Positions 1 through 14,667 of a stretch of 64,000 nucleotides of DNA are shown one piece after another. Source of the stretch: Limnanthes douglasii subsp. nivea (Eukaryota; Streptophyta; Magnoliopsida; Brassicales; Limnanthaceae); assembly GCA_036936605.1 (NCBI GenBank), contig JAUPFV010000001.1, positions 315,968,809-316,032,808 of the forward strand, in the 5' to 3' direction. The notes beneath the pieces were generated by a model that worked only from the letters and a program-made list of their open reading frames with translations, was not told the DNA's origin and made no database searches. Within the stretch, counting starts at the first letter, position 1. The number at the start of each line of letters is the position of its first letter. A program made the translations under genes and the position numbers.

Positions 1-128
1 AAATAAACCAAAATATCTTATTATTTTAAATAACAATCGACAAAAGACTGAGAAAGTCGAGCCATATTATGCATGACCGTTCCCATAACAATCTCATTGT
101 CAACGATTATTTATCATAAAATTTAACT

Positions 129-132
<4 letters not shown>

Positions 133-188
<56 letters not shown>
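133..188. repeat. (AT)n microsatellite
   Basis: About 28 uninterrupted AT dinucleotides. It is one of five long AT tracts in the window (the others are at 14.6, 25.9, 40.4 and 61.8 kb), typical of plant intergenic DNA and likely polymorphic in length. Confidence 0.95.
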
Positions 189-191
<3 letters not shown>

Positions 192-1728
192 AATCACATG
201 ACTATGTAACTAATTAACATGTTGATTCCCAAATGATCTACCTTAACTAAATCGAGATTGCTAAAAATTACAAAATATACAAGAGAATATTATAGCAAAA
301 CGGATATTGTATTGTTTGACTAAATCGTATACAAACTAATATTAGACCCAATATAAACCAAAACTGAAGAAAACTGAATTACAAATCCAAAACTAAGTTG
401 AAAACTGAATTAAAAACAAGCTCTCATATGTCCGCAATGGATCGGGATGGGTATCGGTATACCTAAATTCGTCACTCGTCTCGTTTATATTTTCCCGAAT
501 CCAAATCCGGTAACAATATTTTTTTCTCACACCTGTTTTCATCAGGTTCAAGTACCCATATGTGGGTACCCATATGATTTTTATGGAAAACTACCGGCGG
601 GAAATAATTTCTCATGTGTAAAATACACATTAAAAAATTACCCACGAAAAAAAAACCCATCTTTAATATTAAGCCATCTTATGGGTTTTAACTTTTAATA
701 TCTAAATTTGGAATAACTTCATTTGTCAAATACATTATATGAAAGTTTTAAAAAATAAAAAGAAACACAAATAATGGATTTGAGTTCTAGTTATGACTAG
801 TATAAAAATATGAAACCATATGTACAAAATTGGAATATATATAGGGTTTTGAAATGCACGATCAATAAAGATAAGTTTAATTGTATGTGATACATGATAG
901 ATATATGCATAATACTTGATAAGAAGTGTAGTGACAATCTAAACGTTTCCCCAAAACATAAACGTTTTCCCCAAAACAAAAAAAATATCTGAAGTAACCT
1001 GTCTTTATTTCCAATAGTTGCCTATTTTTTCAAGGTCTTGCACGACTTCTTAAAAATAGAAAGAACACAACCAAAAATAAAAATCAATTATTTTATGAGG
1101 AACCAAACACACGGTCGGAGAAACAAACGAGATTCAAGATCACTTTTTGTGGTTTCTTGGCTCTTTTCTTGGTTATTTGGGATTGATATAAGCGGTGAGA
1201 TGACGTGATCGATACTAGATAGAAGCTGGATTCTTTTCTTGAGTTCAGCAGGTCGTCTCTTTATCTCTTGATGTTTGATTTAGGGAAGCGGTGCAGACAA
1301 AAAAGAGTTTCAAAATTAGAACATAATGTTACATCCTTGGATTTTCGTAAGGGTTTTGAATTAATAATAATATAAATTATAATTTAAGTTATATTATTAG
1401 TCTTGGAGAGAAAAATAAAAAATATTCATAAATAAAAAAATTGAGAAGACTCTTTATTAGTTTTTTAAACCTAAATTGGTCAAAACATCAAATACTTATG
1501 AATAGACCAAAATCACAAATCAACCGTCAAAACTTTAAACTAAAATCCTACGCGAATATTAATTTAATTTAAGAAGACTCTTATATAAGTTCGAATAGTT
1601 CAAAATCAGCATTTGGTACCAAATAAGATGGTAATTATATTTAGTATCAAGCATCTAACAAAATAATTTATTACATCATCCTCTTTCTAAATAGAGTTTT
1701 TTCTAGCAAAAATAAGTTCTCATTTTCT

Positions 1729-1901
1729 TATCTAAAAATTTGTATTTTTTGAATTATAATTCCAAAAATAAAACTAAAATCACCTTTGTGTTTGTATTTT
1801 AGGAGACGAATTAAATTAATACTACAAAATACTAAAAATTTTGTATTTACTAAACTATCTAAAAATTTGTATCTTTTGAATTATAATTCCAAAAATTAAC
1901 A
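1729..1901. repeat. dispersed direct repeat, two ~46-bp copies
   Basis: Nearly identical blocks at about 1729-1775 and 1856-1901 share TATCTAAAAATTTGTAT and GAATTATAATTCCAAAAA, about 127 bp apart. The inner part GAATTATAATTC is itself palindromic. They could be subterminal repeats of a small unrecognised element, but I could not find its ends. Confidence 0.6.
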
Positions 1902-3118
1902 CTAAAAAATTTAATACTAACTAGCCGTATTAAATTAGCAGCATTAACTCTTATTTTAGATACTTATATACTTAATAAAGCAAAATACAAAGTAAATATT
2001 AAAAAAATAGTAAATACTAAAAAAAATCCATAGAGAAATAACCCTTTATTTATTTATTTATATTATATTATATATATATATATAATTAGAAATAGTTTAT
2101 ACACAAAAGATATTTTATAAGAGGCCAACCAAGTCTTCAAAATGAAATCATTTTCTTCCACCCACTCGAGCGATAACACAATAGACTTTTACATAATTCA
2201 GCCATCAAACTTTCCATTTACGCCATCCAAAACCTTACATTTTCTTTCAACCTTCTTAAACCCAAAAAAAAAACAAAACCCATTAAAATTCATTCGATTT
2301 CTTAGTTTCTGGTTAATTTGTTTTTGTGATTTATTTTTTTCTCTTGTTATGGAATTAACCACCGTCGATCCTATACACCACTTGTTGCTGAGTCGAGTCG
2401 TTGAGTCAGACAACGAGATTAATGCTTTAATCGAATGTAAAAATGTTTTCAAAAAAATTGTTATGTCAATTTGTTACGTATGATCAAATTATTGACATCA
2501 TTGTTGGAAGAATGGATGGATTGCGATAAGGAGATGATCGAATAAGAAGACGTGTCGCTATCCTTCGATTTCGCCATTACAGAGACCAAGAATATAAAAT
2601 AAAATAAAGAATTTTTTGGTTTTGATGAAACATAAATCATTAAGATTAAATTAGATATTTTTAAAATAATAGATATTAAAATAACTTAATTTTTTTTTGT
2701 TATGTCTTAAAAATGAAATAGACATCTAAAAAGGACAAAATAGATTATAAGTCTATTTTGGTGCGGTAAAAAAAAAACCTTTAATTTAAATCAATTTTTT
2801 TGTTATTAAATAAAAAAATTATACTACAAAACATTTTTAATCATAAAATCATATTCATTTTTAATCAACCAAACCTGTCAAAATATCGCCAAAAATTATT
2901 CTAAAATTATGAAATAAGAAAAAAGGCCGTCAAAAGTAACTATCTTCGTAAAATATATAAAAATTATTTTATATATTTATTTTGGACTAATAACAAATAT
3001 AAATTTTTAGGAAGATATCATAAAATGTTGAGGTTTAAATTTCGAAGACAAAAGTGAATATTATGGTACAGCTTGTCTCATTGGATTATTAAATAAATAA
3101 CACCATGCTACTTCAAAT

Positions 3119-3358
3119 TTGAAATATATATTTTCAAATTACAGTGGACAGGACAGGTATGAGTTGGTTCCTTATTCACGAACAGGACATTATCGTTCAT
3201 TGCTACTTCAGTCACGTGCTTACGTGGCTCTTACACTAATCAGATTCACCGAAAAAGGGGCCCAAATTCAATCCACGATTGCTACACTGCCTACAGACAC
3301 TAACATAATTCGTCGTCTTTTGAAATATGTTGACCCCATCGAGACTCAAAACAACTAA
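3119..3358 (+). other. unrecognised ORF fragment, higher GC than surroundings
   Basis: A 79-codon open frame. Residues 10-79 are rich in charged and polar residues with balanced composition, unlike the Ile/Lys/Asn/Tyr-rich random frames around it. It reads as a protein fragment, with RYELVPYSRTGHYRS near the N-terminal side and RRLLKYVDP near the end. The first ten residues look like AT-rich flank, so the true 5' part is probably missing. I do not recognise the family. It may be the last exon of an eroded gene or a captured gene fragment. A single direct strand with no matching neighbour argues against a functional gene. Confidence 0.35.
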
Positions 3359-3711
3359 AAAAAGGTTGCCTTTTATTTATTGTAATTCTTTTCGATGTTG
3401 TTTTGTCTCGGCTCGAAATAATTAATCCATAAAGTTCGGAATTAATGTATTCAAGTGGTATATAGAATCGTTTCAAAAATTATGTTCGAATATATTTCTA
3501 ATAAAAACTTGTATAAAAAGCTTGACCAAATGTTTGATCATTAATTGTCAAATTTATTTTAACTTTTAGTTACTCTTTAAAAATGTTTTTTATCTATAAT
3601 ATAGACGTAGGTGTAATTTATGATAAGGCTGGTTTCTGTTGGAAGATTAAAGGGTGAAGTGGTTTGGATTTCTCTTATAATGCAATTTAGACTTATAAAA
3701 AAACAATGTTA

Positions 3712-3778
3712 AGTATCGACATCCACCAAACTGAGTGACTATTTCACTTAATCTTGAGTATCGACATCCACAAACTGA
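3712..3778. repeat. direct repeat, 22-bp unit
   Basis: AGTATCGACATCCACCAAAC at 3712 recurs at 3757 with one base missing in the CC run. The spacing is 45 bp and the part following each copy is also similar. This is probably a degenerate two-copy tandem repeat. Confidence 0.7.
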
Positions 3779-5800
3779 ATGAATGAACCGACTGTTTATG
3801 GATCTTTGCGATCTTATAAATATGGCTAAAAACAACATTTAATGGGTTGATACATTCTCTCTCTAGATATTATATACTAGCACCTCAATTATCTCTCTAC
3901 CCTTTATCCAAAATCTAATACTTAGTCGAAACACTTACCGAAAATACTCTTCGATCAGGTTTTATCAAATTAGATTTAGCGTTATAATTTTGTTTAATAG
4001 TTTAAAGTTAAATTTTTGAGTTTATGCTTTAAACAAAATATTAAAATATAAAACATATTATTAAACTCAATTTGGACCAATGGGTTACAAACGAATGTTG
4101 AAAATTAGGATTCATCATCATTACTCTATACGTTGAAGGTGATTATGTGAAATCTCTTAGTTTATATTACAAATACGAGAGGTACGGCCTTCTTTAACAT
4201 AAGGTTAGTGTGGATGGTGAAAAAATTTGTTGAGAAATATGATGTGATTATCCCTTCCAGTTGAGAGTCTTTCCAGTTTATAGATCTTTATTATGGGTGA
4301 TTAACTATTGTAGATGAGCAATACAACCACGCATCGGTCATGCACTTCAAAAGTCTTTCATAAGCCGACAAACTTAAACCGAAAGAAAAGGAGCATGTTG
4401 AATGATATGGACAACTACGAATAATTATTCATAATTGGGGATTTGAACATTGATTTCTTGAGAAAAATAATAATTTTCACGATTATGAGATGATCGATAG
4501 TAAAAGACTGTATCCTTATTGTTTGTACATGATCTAAAATCAAGGTTTTTCAATGAGTATTTCCTCACCTCTCCCTCTTAAAAAACTTAATAATTTTAAA
4601 ATTATTATATTGTATATAATCTAATTTTGGTTGTAAGATCATAAACTAATATGTTATAGAATGTAATGAATGCTAAAAATGAAATAATAATTATTGTCTT
4701 AAACTACACTGTCCTTTGTTAAGCTCATAAGTCTTTTATTCCATTGCACATCTATTAATGTACAAGTCTTAAAACGAATGTTTTGTTAGATTTAAGATTA
4801 ATGTACCATTTTTAAAACCACTTCTCAATGTATAGGTATAAGAAATAAGTTTTGAATACATTAACTAAGTAGATCATGAAATTGTTTGGTGAACCATCAT
4901 ACCTCATAAAGTGAAAATCATCTAGGTTACATATGAAAATACTTAACTTTTTTACTGAAGTGATATCACATTTTGAGCTTAAAAACTAAAATTTTCAATG
5001 ACTTCCAACTATAATGAAAATATGCATAATAATACTAAAAGATATCTATGAACAATATGTGTTATTTATTATCCTCATATAATACAGCTTTACATATAAC
5101 TTTTTGAATTTGTTCCACGAATTTTACAATTTATTTTACTTGGTATAGTTATCATTCATATATCCAACACTTGTTTAAATAGTTAGGATAGTCAAGAGAG
5201 TTAATGGCAATTAATGTAACTATCATGTTAACCTTATTTGGAGAGACATAACCTTAACGTTTATGGCATATGTGTGCTTATTTGTCCTATGAAAGCTATT
5301 TATTTTAGTGTGTGATACATAAATATGTATAGTATTATTTTAAAATATAATCATATATACATATATAGTATACAACAAATCTATTTTGAAAAGTATATAT
5401 GCATGAATTAACACTATTTGTAAAGATTTTCTTAATATCTATGAGAGTATGGTTCTGACTTGGTTGAGCAAAGCATAATTGATTGAAAGGTGTCATTTAG
5501 GCATCAACTTTATAGACCTAAGCATTTCCAAGACGTCGGTTGCTTCGATTAGGGTATTGGTTGTTTAAGCTTAAAACCTTTATTTAAGCCGATTAATTAT
5601 TAATTTGATCCTCTAATGAAAATGATTAAATATATCATTAACATTTTGATCCATAGATTTCCAATAATATAAACTAAAAAAACAAAATTTAACAGAATTA
5701 TTCCATACTAATGAAAAATAAAATAAAAAGATAATAATAACGTAAAAATAAAAAATTAATGACAATATTAGGGAATATTTTGCACTTAGCTTGCAACCTA

Positions 5801-5845
5801 GTTGATATTTGTCGCAGGTTAACAAAGTTGATATTGTCGCAGGTT
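5801..5845. repeat. short tandem duplication
   Basis: GTTGATATTTGTCGCAGGTT at 5801-5820 is followed six bases later by the same 19-20 bases with one T missing. It is a local slippage duplication with no coding role seen. Confidence 0.75.
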
Positions 5846-6270
5846 GAGCACAAACATATGCCCAAACATTTATCCTAAAATTTGACCATGGGTCTTATTT
5901 TGAACTCAACTCTGGAAAATAGTTTGCATTTATCTGAGTGTGAATTGTGGCTCTATTATATTTTAACGTTAATATTTAGTTGTCTTTCATATAATGTGTG
6001 GATCATGAGTTTGATTTAGTAATTTGAAAAAATATATTCCAAATATAAAACTTAATCATTACCTAATACAACATTAAGATAACTAAAATATTCATAATAA
6101 ATAATATATCTTTAAAAAAATAAAATAAAAATAACTAAACTAGTGTGATAAATATATATTGATAAAATTACATCGAAACAAAATCAAAGTCATATCATGA
6201 TACTAAGAGATAATTAAAATAAGAAATTAAAACAATATCATAATAAAATACAAACTCAATATGTATGAAT

Positions 6271-6477
6271 CTACGTGTGGCATAAAAACTCATGTAAATA
6301 CTTGTATCGCTCATCCATAGTCACAGTATTACCATATTCTTCCATCTCGAGCATCTGATACCAACTTTCATTTTTGTTAGTCTCATATGTGCTTGGAGGA
6401 GAGTTTTCTCCAACATATGTATCGGGTCGAGTGACTATGGACTGGCCAGTACGTGCCATAAGTTTTTTCTGAGCCAA
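6271..6477 (-). other. unrecognised minus-strand ORF
   Basis: A 68-codon frame of unbiased composition. Residues 1-40 are hydrophilic (start MAQKKLMARTGQS) and the rest contains NESWYQMLEMEEYG. It lies at the low-coordinate end of a 2-kb stretch (6.2-8.4 kb) that is less AT-rich than its surroundings. It could therefore be the C-terminal remnant of a minus-strand transposon or host gene whose upstream part has decayed. No domain is recognised. Confidence 0.3.
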
Positions 6478-9400
6478 ATAAAATAATTTAAGTACGTAAT
6501 ATTCGGCCTACCATGATAGGTAGGCTTTCTCATACACATGTCAATAGTACATGACCGCTAGTTAGTCACATAAATCTATCACAAAGAAGCCTCATTATGA
6601 CATGTCTAATGGTCATGTGCAAAACATCTCGTATTAGGCATGGCATTATTATTAAATAAAACAATTGTCAAGCCACGCAAAACGAATAATACGTTAATAC
6701 AATTTTAAACAAACTCAACGTCGTATCTATCCAAACAATGTCACAAAATAGTCCAGCTGTTAATGGATACTCATACAACTTGAAGTTAATGTACCAATAA
6801 ATATAATAAAATGTTAAGATAATTTAATTCATAATAAAATAAAATAAAAAGTTTCATATGTTAATTTGATTTTACCTCGCTATCTCAACATAACTATAGT
6901 GTGTCGATAAACTTCTCGAGTACGTGGCTGTTTACGAATATTAAGTAATGAATATCTACACAAATATGGTAAGATGATAACATACTCACTATATATGAGA
7001 GCTCCAACCTTTAAAAATGATCAATAATACACGCATCCAACATCATAATAATCCCATGCTTCACAAAATAAAAATAAATATGTTTAGAAATTTCACTAAG
7101 CCATAATGTTTTCTAACATATATGGGAGATCAAGAACACATTGTGCATCACATAAAACCCCTTATTCATAAAGAGGGGAGTGGCCTCACATTAATCAGAC
7201 ACATATGTGCCTATAAAGTCAATGATGACAGTCATGGTCACGTATGAGTCCACCATTAAATTTTCCCCAACTATGGTCACCTACGATAATTTGTCCTCCC
7301 TCGGCTAGTACCCTAGCGCATAAAATTTCTCACGGGTAAGGATCATGCAATGAAATTTATCCCATGTCAATAAATAAAACTCGCTTAAGAGGTGAAACAT
7401 TGTTTTTGCCATATAATATGTTTCAACAAATAAACGAAAATATTCTGCTAAACAAATACACTTATTATTCATTTATCCATGTGCACAATTACATTAATAA
7501 AATGAAATTATAACAAAAATCTGGTGTACCTTCAATCGTTGGTCGTCTCCTCGCCAAAAATCTAGGTTTCATATGCCTTAGTGACAAAAATAAAGCTTAT
7601 TTTATCACGCCTCTCAGAATGTGAAAGATCTTATACCATCTTGTATTAGTTAAGAATCATATATATATATATATAATTATATAATTATATAATTATATAT
7701 AATTATTAAAAAATCTTTCGATAAATTGATACTCACAATGACCAGGAACTCCTCTATTACAAATGGAAATTTGGTAATATTTGTAACCATAATTATGACT
7801 ATCACTAGTCTCAGTCTGTTTGTTATCAACTCACTATGGTACATTCCATCCAATATGAATAAATCTCATAATATATAATGCAAGGACAGTCACAGTCTTT
7901 CATCTAGCACATTAGTAGATAACACAACTTCATCGTTAAGACAATTCTCTAACGTATCTCGCTCGACGGTAAATCTAATATCTATTGTTGCAGGATTAAT
8001 GTATTGCCATAAAAAACTCTCCAGTTTTTTTTACAGTTAATACCACACGACTCGTGAGCTACTTTCACCAGCAGGAGCTCGTCTATATATGTTTAGATAT
8101 TTATCTTTAGTGGCATTGTTTTTTAAGGATGCTGAGTGCTCGTGCTTTTATTAGAATTGTCTCATAAATTTAATTATCACATCCCCTATGGTGTCATTCT
8201 CATTAAGACGTCAAAGCTCTAGTTATTCATTCAACTAACCTTTTATATGTTGAGAACACCAAATTATCATGCACTGCATGCCTATGGGACTTTAATAAAA
8301 CAAATGGAAGATAAAAATATTTAATCGCAATGAGGAATCAAGTAAGGATTAAGATTTAAACAAAAATAGTAATATAATTGTGCAAAACAATGCATTATTG
8401 TCTTATGTGGAGAGTTACTCTTCATCTCGATCGTCCAAGTTTGAAAAAAAAATAATGACCGAAAATAAATACCAAACTGAAACCTCTCGAGTCACAAATT
8501 TTAACTAGATGTAATTGGGCATATTATAGGACGTTAACGTTATATTATGAAAATCCAACCATGTCAAAGGCTCTCCAAAAATATAAATCAGTTCAAAAAT
8601 TCAAACTCATAAAATCAACTTCTCATATGAACCACATAGGCTTGGTCAACTGCAGAATCGAAGGCTTGATCGTTCGGTAGAAACAAAAGCTTATACCCAC
8701 TGAGATTGACAAATTCAAGAAAATAAAAACATTTGTTCGGCTACATTTGGATTTTTAAGATTCCATGTTTACTCACTATTCATTTTATTTACGAGGATTA
8801 GAGGACTACTAATGAAGACTATAATTATAATATACATGAACCTAATCATATAGATGGATAATATTGTAACTTAGTCGAACTTTATGATGTAAAAAAAGCT
8901 GTATAGACACTTATATTTATATCTTGTTTGAAAAATAGGTTATAACAGGTTCGAGCAAACGCTTAAGAGTAAATTATTATATTAATGTCAGTCAACATAT
9001 GTTTTAATGGCTCTTTATTATGAAATAGATATAATTGCTACAAATGCAATCTAAATGCAAATAAGGACTTTCACATATGATTTCGGGATCACTTCTAAAT
9101 ATTTAAGTATTACTTGTACCTCTATATCTATCTCCGTTGGACAAAATCACCACACATCAAGCTTATAAAAAAAATTAGATTGTGAGTATACCACCTTATG
9201 TTGATAGAATAAATGGATTTAGTATATAAAGAGATGAACGAGGTTTACATACTTTCACAACTAATATCCCAAACTCTTAGTACTTAACTAAAATCATATA
9301 GATTTTTCTTAAGTGTGCAAATATGATCTGAATAAACTGATAGTATTAAAACTCTAAGGTTATTTCATGTACAGTTATTTTTAAATACCTATACAAGATG

Positions 9401-12400
9401 TATTATTTAACTTCATTTGTCTTAGATTTTAACTATTAACATCAACTAAACTAAAACAGATAGTAATATGTATAATTAGAATACTATATATTCTTTTAAA
9501 TCCAAACCATATTTTTGACTATATCATTGAGCAACATTCCTAAGTTTGCAACTATAAACAATTTCATCAATATTTGTTTAACCTTGTATCTAATTATTGT
9601 ATACAACAATCTTATATATAAACGAATGTGCTAATTTACAACTAACATAATCTTGTCAATAATGATATATTCTATCGTAATACTAATTCATTATTTATAT
9701 ATAGAAGTTAAAATTAGTTGGTTCATTAAAATCTTCAATATGAGAACAAAATAATCATTCATATTCTTTGATTCATGTACACCAACTTCAAATTTAGTTT
9801 TCTAAGATTAAGAATCTTCGATCTAATTAAGAGACAAAAAACTTAGAAGAAGGGCATGCAAAAATCCTAAACTTTTAGAAAGTTTTTTAATTAAATTACT
9901 ATGACATAATAAGTATTGATTGTGAAATAATAGATTATTTATAAATATGAGAAACATAAGGCTTGGTATGTCACTTTGTATAAAAGATTGAATTAGATAA
10001 ACAAACATATAAGAATGAATTTGAGTATTATATAAAACATTATAAAAATAATAATAATAAATATTACAAAAGATATATAGCATGAGAAATATAAAAATAT
10101 TTAAAGAGGGTAAAATATTAATTGAATTTAGAAAAAATTAGAAAATCAAAAGTAAAAATAATAAAAATTAAAATATTTTATTAAAAGTAACAAATATATA
10201 AATTTATAGAATTCATATCGTAAAATATAATACACTAATATAGTTCTAACTTATGATTATAATAAATTATAAGATATAAAAATTGAAAAAATAAAATAAA
10301 TTGTAAACTTTTTAAATTTGAATCAATATTAAATAATATTATATAAATAAATTTATATATCAAATTTCAATAAAAATATATATTTATAAAAATACATTAC
10401 ATGAGACACAAATTATACAAATTATACGAGAAACTTTTAACCAGTATCATAAAAATAATGATTGTCTTTATTAAATGTATATGTTTCATTTTAGTTCTTA
10501 GAAATGGTTAGTGTTAATACTAAATGAATTATTATTTTTAATTAAAAAATATTGGTAACTTAAGACTCTTAAAATAATTTTAAGATGAAAAAGCTTTAAT
10601 TCAAGTAGTAAATTGAATGATAATAAATTGGAAAAAGTTTAATGGGACAATTCAAACTATATTTTCATGAATCATACAATATAACCATTTATATCAACTA
10701 TATTCATTCATATAGTAAATATATTGCACAAACTATTACATATATTTACAAGCGATATGATAATGAATATCGTAATGAATTTTATAAGATGGACAATAAT
10801 ATAACTAATAAATTAATAAAAACACAATCTACTTATTTTATCTTTTAAATAAGAACTCCAAAACTAGGTTTATAATCTAAAATAATGAAAATCTTACACC
10901 ACATAAACATGCGATTAAGTATTTAGGATGTCTCAACCTCTCTTTACATACTATGTTCATGATAATTTGTCAAATAAATAAATAAATTAATAATATGATG
11001 GAAGACCATATTTTTTATGAATTATCCATCATAAACCATCTCACAACGATTTATCTATTCATCATATTTTTAAACTATAATGTGAAATTCAAGTAAATAT
11101 TTCGTTCAAATTAAACCGAATATTTCTTTATATTTAGCATGACCAATTACATAATCACTCACCTCATCATTTGAAGTTACAATCAACATGCTTAATTCAT
11201 TAAACTTACTATTACTTTTAGTGGATAATCATTAATAATCACTTTATATTCTGTACAAAATTATTATGACCTATCAAAATTACTAAATATATCAAATATT
11301 TTTAAAAAACTTGATAGTTTCATTTTTTTAATGACTTTCATGGTGAACAATTCCAATATCTCTGTTAATCTTGATTGAACTATTCATATTTATGATATAT
11401 TTTAAATACTAAAAAAACCACATGAAACAAACGAACTTTGAAGATATAACTCAACGATCCATCCATATAAAAACCAAATAATAACCAAAATCTATTTTTA
11501 ACATCATATTTTTACAAATAAAATTTGAAACAATAACTCGCACATACTCATTCTATTAAAACATTTACTCAATATCCTAAAAAATATAAATAACATTCAC
11601 TCAACATACTTAGATGATATAAGAAGATTTCTAAAAATGCAAACGATCTATTATTAAAATCAATGGCGACCTTTTTCTTATTTTATTGGTAAAAACTACA
11701 TGACTTCATTATTTGACTACCTACGTATTTGTAAAAAATAAAAAATATTAATTATGATTTATATAATTAAATAAATGATTTTAAATAATTATTATTTAGT
11801 TATAAATATCGTAACGATGTTTTTTAGAAAACTTATTATGTTTTTCCTTTATATCACAATTTTATTAAACACATTCAAATTCCATGAGATCCTCTAAATT
11901 TTACATCAAGGCTCTTAAAAACGATTAACTCATTATTGACGACTTCAGTGCACATCGAAGAATGTACACACATGTTGAATAATTTATAGGATATCCAAAT
12001 TCAAAACCAAATTTTGTAACAAAAAGCATAAGAACCACACAAAACTTGACCATAGATTTTATGACACATTTGTTAGTAATCAATGACCAAAACCAATTGT
12101 AACGAAGACAATATCTTATTCAAAAATCCGATATTACAACTAGTGATTGATGAACTTCGGTATTCTCCGAATTGCGTAGATTTTTAAAATATATATTCTT
12201 GAGGATCCAAAAACCATTCAAACTGGGTTTTGAAATTGAAAGAATCAGATATTAGACTTATTTTGATGAAATGGACGATGAGTCGGACATGCATGACAAC
12301 CCCCGATATATTATTTTTTTGCTACAAAAAACATGTCGCTCTCACTGCAATTGACACTCCATAACAATAAGCATGAGACAATATCGTGGGAACAATATTG

Positions 12401-14612
12401 ATTTGAGATATAATCAATGATAACCACGCTTAAGACTCTATTTTTCCGGATATGATTTTTATCTCTCGTTACGAGATACACATAATCTTTTGAAGAGTCT
12501 GAAATTGTCCAAAATAGTGACACCCGACGCATCGTCATTCTTAAACCTGAAGTACTTGCTCAAGTGTTCCTCCTCTATCTAGAGATAGTAAAATAACATA
12601 TCTCAAAAAAAAATAAACCAATACAAGATGGACAATAAGTTGTGAGTGATAACCCAAAATACCATATCAAACAAGTTTTCAAAAAAGATTCTCAAATTTA
12701 AAATACTATATATAACCTTTAGAAGAATCACCCATACATATTTCAACTAACTACATTCTTGCTATGTCTAAACCTCCAAAATAAATTATACCTAATTATG
12801 TGACTATTTATAAGGAACAAATGCATTCAAAACAAATGAAATTACGTCATAACCATTTGTCAAAACCACAATGAAAGTTCCTAAAATTATACAAGAAGGT
12901 TTGTTCTTGTAAAATATAGCATTGAAGATTGTGAGTATATCTTTTTAATTCGACTATATCTGATTTGATTAACAAAAGATGTAATAAAGAATAAGTCGCG
13001 CAACTTGACGACCTGTTGGATTAAGTAAAGAAACACTAAAGTAGAAAAACTACTTAGTTTTTGAGAAAAAAACTATCCAATTCACATGATTAATAATCAT
13101 CCATCAATTACAAAGAATATATTAATCAATACAGTCGCCGAACTAATTGGTAACAAAGTTCCGATTCACTTAAACTTTAGATGCAATGGTCGATATAAGA
13201 CAGAGTAAAAATTTATTATGTGGGTTAAAGGTTAATGAAGTTTACTAAAATTATAAATAATTATTTATGATCAAATTTATTTTCATAAGATGAACCAAAT
13301 ATTTTTCATATGAAATGCATGGAATAAATATTTATTTTACAAGTGTTACTATGTTCATGAATTATTTTCAAAATCAGTAACATTAAAAAAAGATATAACA
13401 CTTAATATAATGATAAAAATATTAATAAAAATATTTAGTGATAATAAAAATAACAACCCTCATCCGAATAATGAAAAAATTTAGCTGAAGAAAAATTAAA
13501 TGATGGATCCCGTAAAAAATAGGATTATCATAAAATGTTGCAATAGGTGTGTAGAGTCTGATCCAAACAAACAATCTATAGACAATTTATCAAGAAAATT
13601 TACTACTTGGATTGATGTTTCTTATCTGAAAAAAATCATATTTAGGATTTAGAAGTACAACACTAATTTCGCATCTCCTTAATAATTAACAACAATTTAC
13701 ATAATCATTAGTTTTTGTGACAATATTTTTAAATAGTGGTCTAATTAAGTTAATATAGTAAAATTTTGAAAATATTATAATTTAGCTATATGATCGAGAA
13801 AACTAATCTCCTCCCCGAATGTCAACCATCCTCAGCTTTTTTATTCCCTCATTTTTTTGGTAAAAAATGACAGTACCCCTTAACCATTTTATATACCTAG
13901 TTTACGGCTAATAAAACAAATATAATCTCATGCATATCATATATCGCGCAACATTAACCCATGTTCACTTTTAATAACACCATATAGTCTCCCATATTTC
14001 AATAAAATTATATTTTAAATATTGTTTAATTAAATATTGAAGGACTAAAATGCAACATTGTTATTATATAATGAACGATTTTAAGACAAAAATGAACATA
14101 AAAGGCTATTGCGCGAAAATTGGTATGCGTCAGAGATTATATTTTCTATTTAGTTAAATCCTATTTTCCTAATTTTATCTTTAGACTCTTACTTTTCTCT
14201 AGAAATTTGCTTATACACTCTCTTTATAGTTCATCTTATTTTTCTTAATTTCGTAAAATCTTATTTTTTTTTTTGCCAACTAGTTGACGAGATTCTTTAC
14301 TCGGACAACTTATTTTTTCATGGATCAAACTAAAACCAACACTCATGTAAGTTAGTATATTTAATTTAACTCCACGATCTTCAAATATATTATTAGCACT
14401 TTTATACTTTAAAATATTTTCGTCATAAATGGTTTGTATTTGGATTATGTTTGTTAATGAACATATTAATTTTATAAGTATGAGATGTTTTGGAGATTGA
14501 TTCGAAAAAAAAAAATTCCGATCAAATTTAAGCTTTTTCTTCGTCGTCTTTGCCCCGTAGGCAGCGTCTGACGCACCATGGTAGGTTATAAGTAAAAACA
14601 TCAAATAAACAA

Positions 14613-14614
<2 letters not shown>

Positions 14615-14662
<48 letters not shown>
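14615..14662. repeat. (AT)n microsatellite
   Basis: About 24 AT dinucleotides, 770 bp upstream of the LINE target site. Confidence 0.95.

Positions 14663-14667
<5 letters not shown>

Larger units (their letters stand above)
1..3118. other. AT-rich intergenic DNA
   Basis: No gene, RNA or transposon protein was recognised. The stretch is strongly AT-rich, with an (AT)n tract near the start and a dispersed direct repeat at 1.7-1.9 kb. An open frame at 2142-2483 can be translated. Only its last third, from an internal ATG at about 2349, has unbiased composition, and it resembles nothing I know. I regard it as chance or a short gene relic. Confidence 0.6.

Noticed and set aside
133..188. CRISPR-like or structured array
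   Set aside because: Simple AT dinucleotide repeat without spacers, in plant nuclear DNA. The same holds for the other AT tracts.
2142..2483. 113-codon frame as a host gene
   Set aside because: The N-terminal two thirds are low-complexity translation of AT-rich DNA. The tail is slightly protein-like but has no recognisable domain and no continuation.
6200..8400. Plant mobile domain or MULE transposase on the minus strand
   Set aside because: Composition is suggestive, but no motif survived translation in any frame; recorded only as unassigned.
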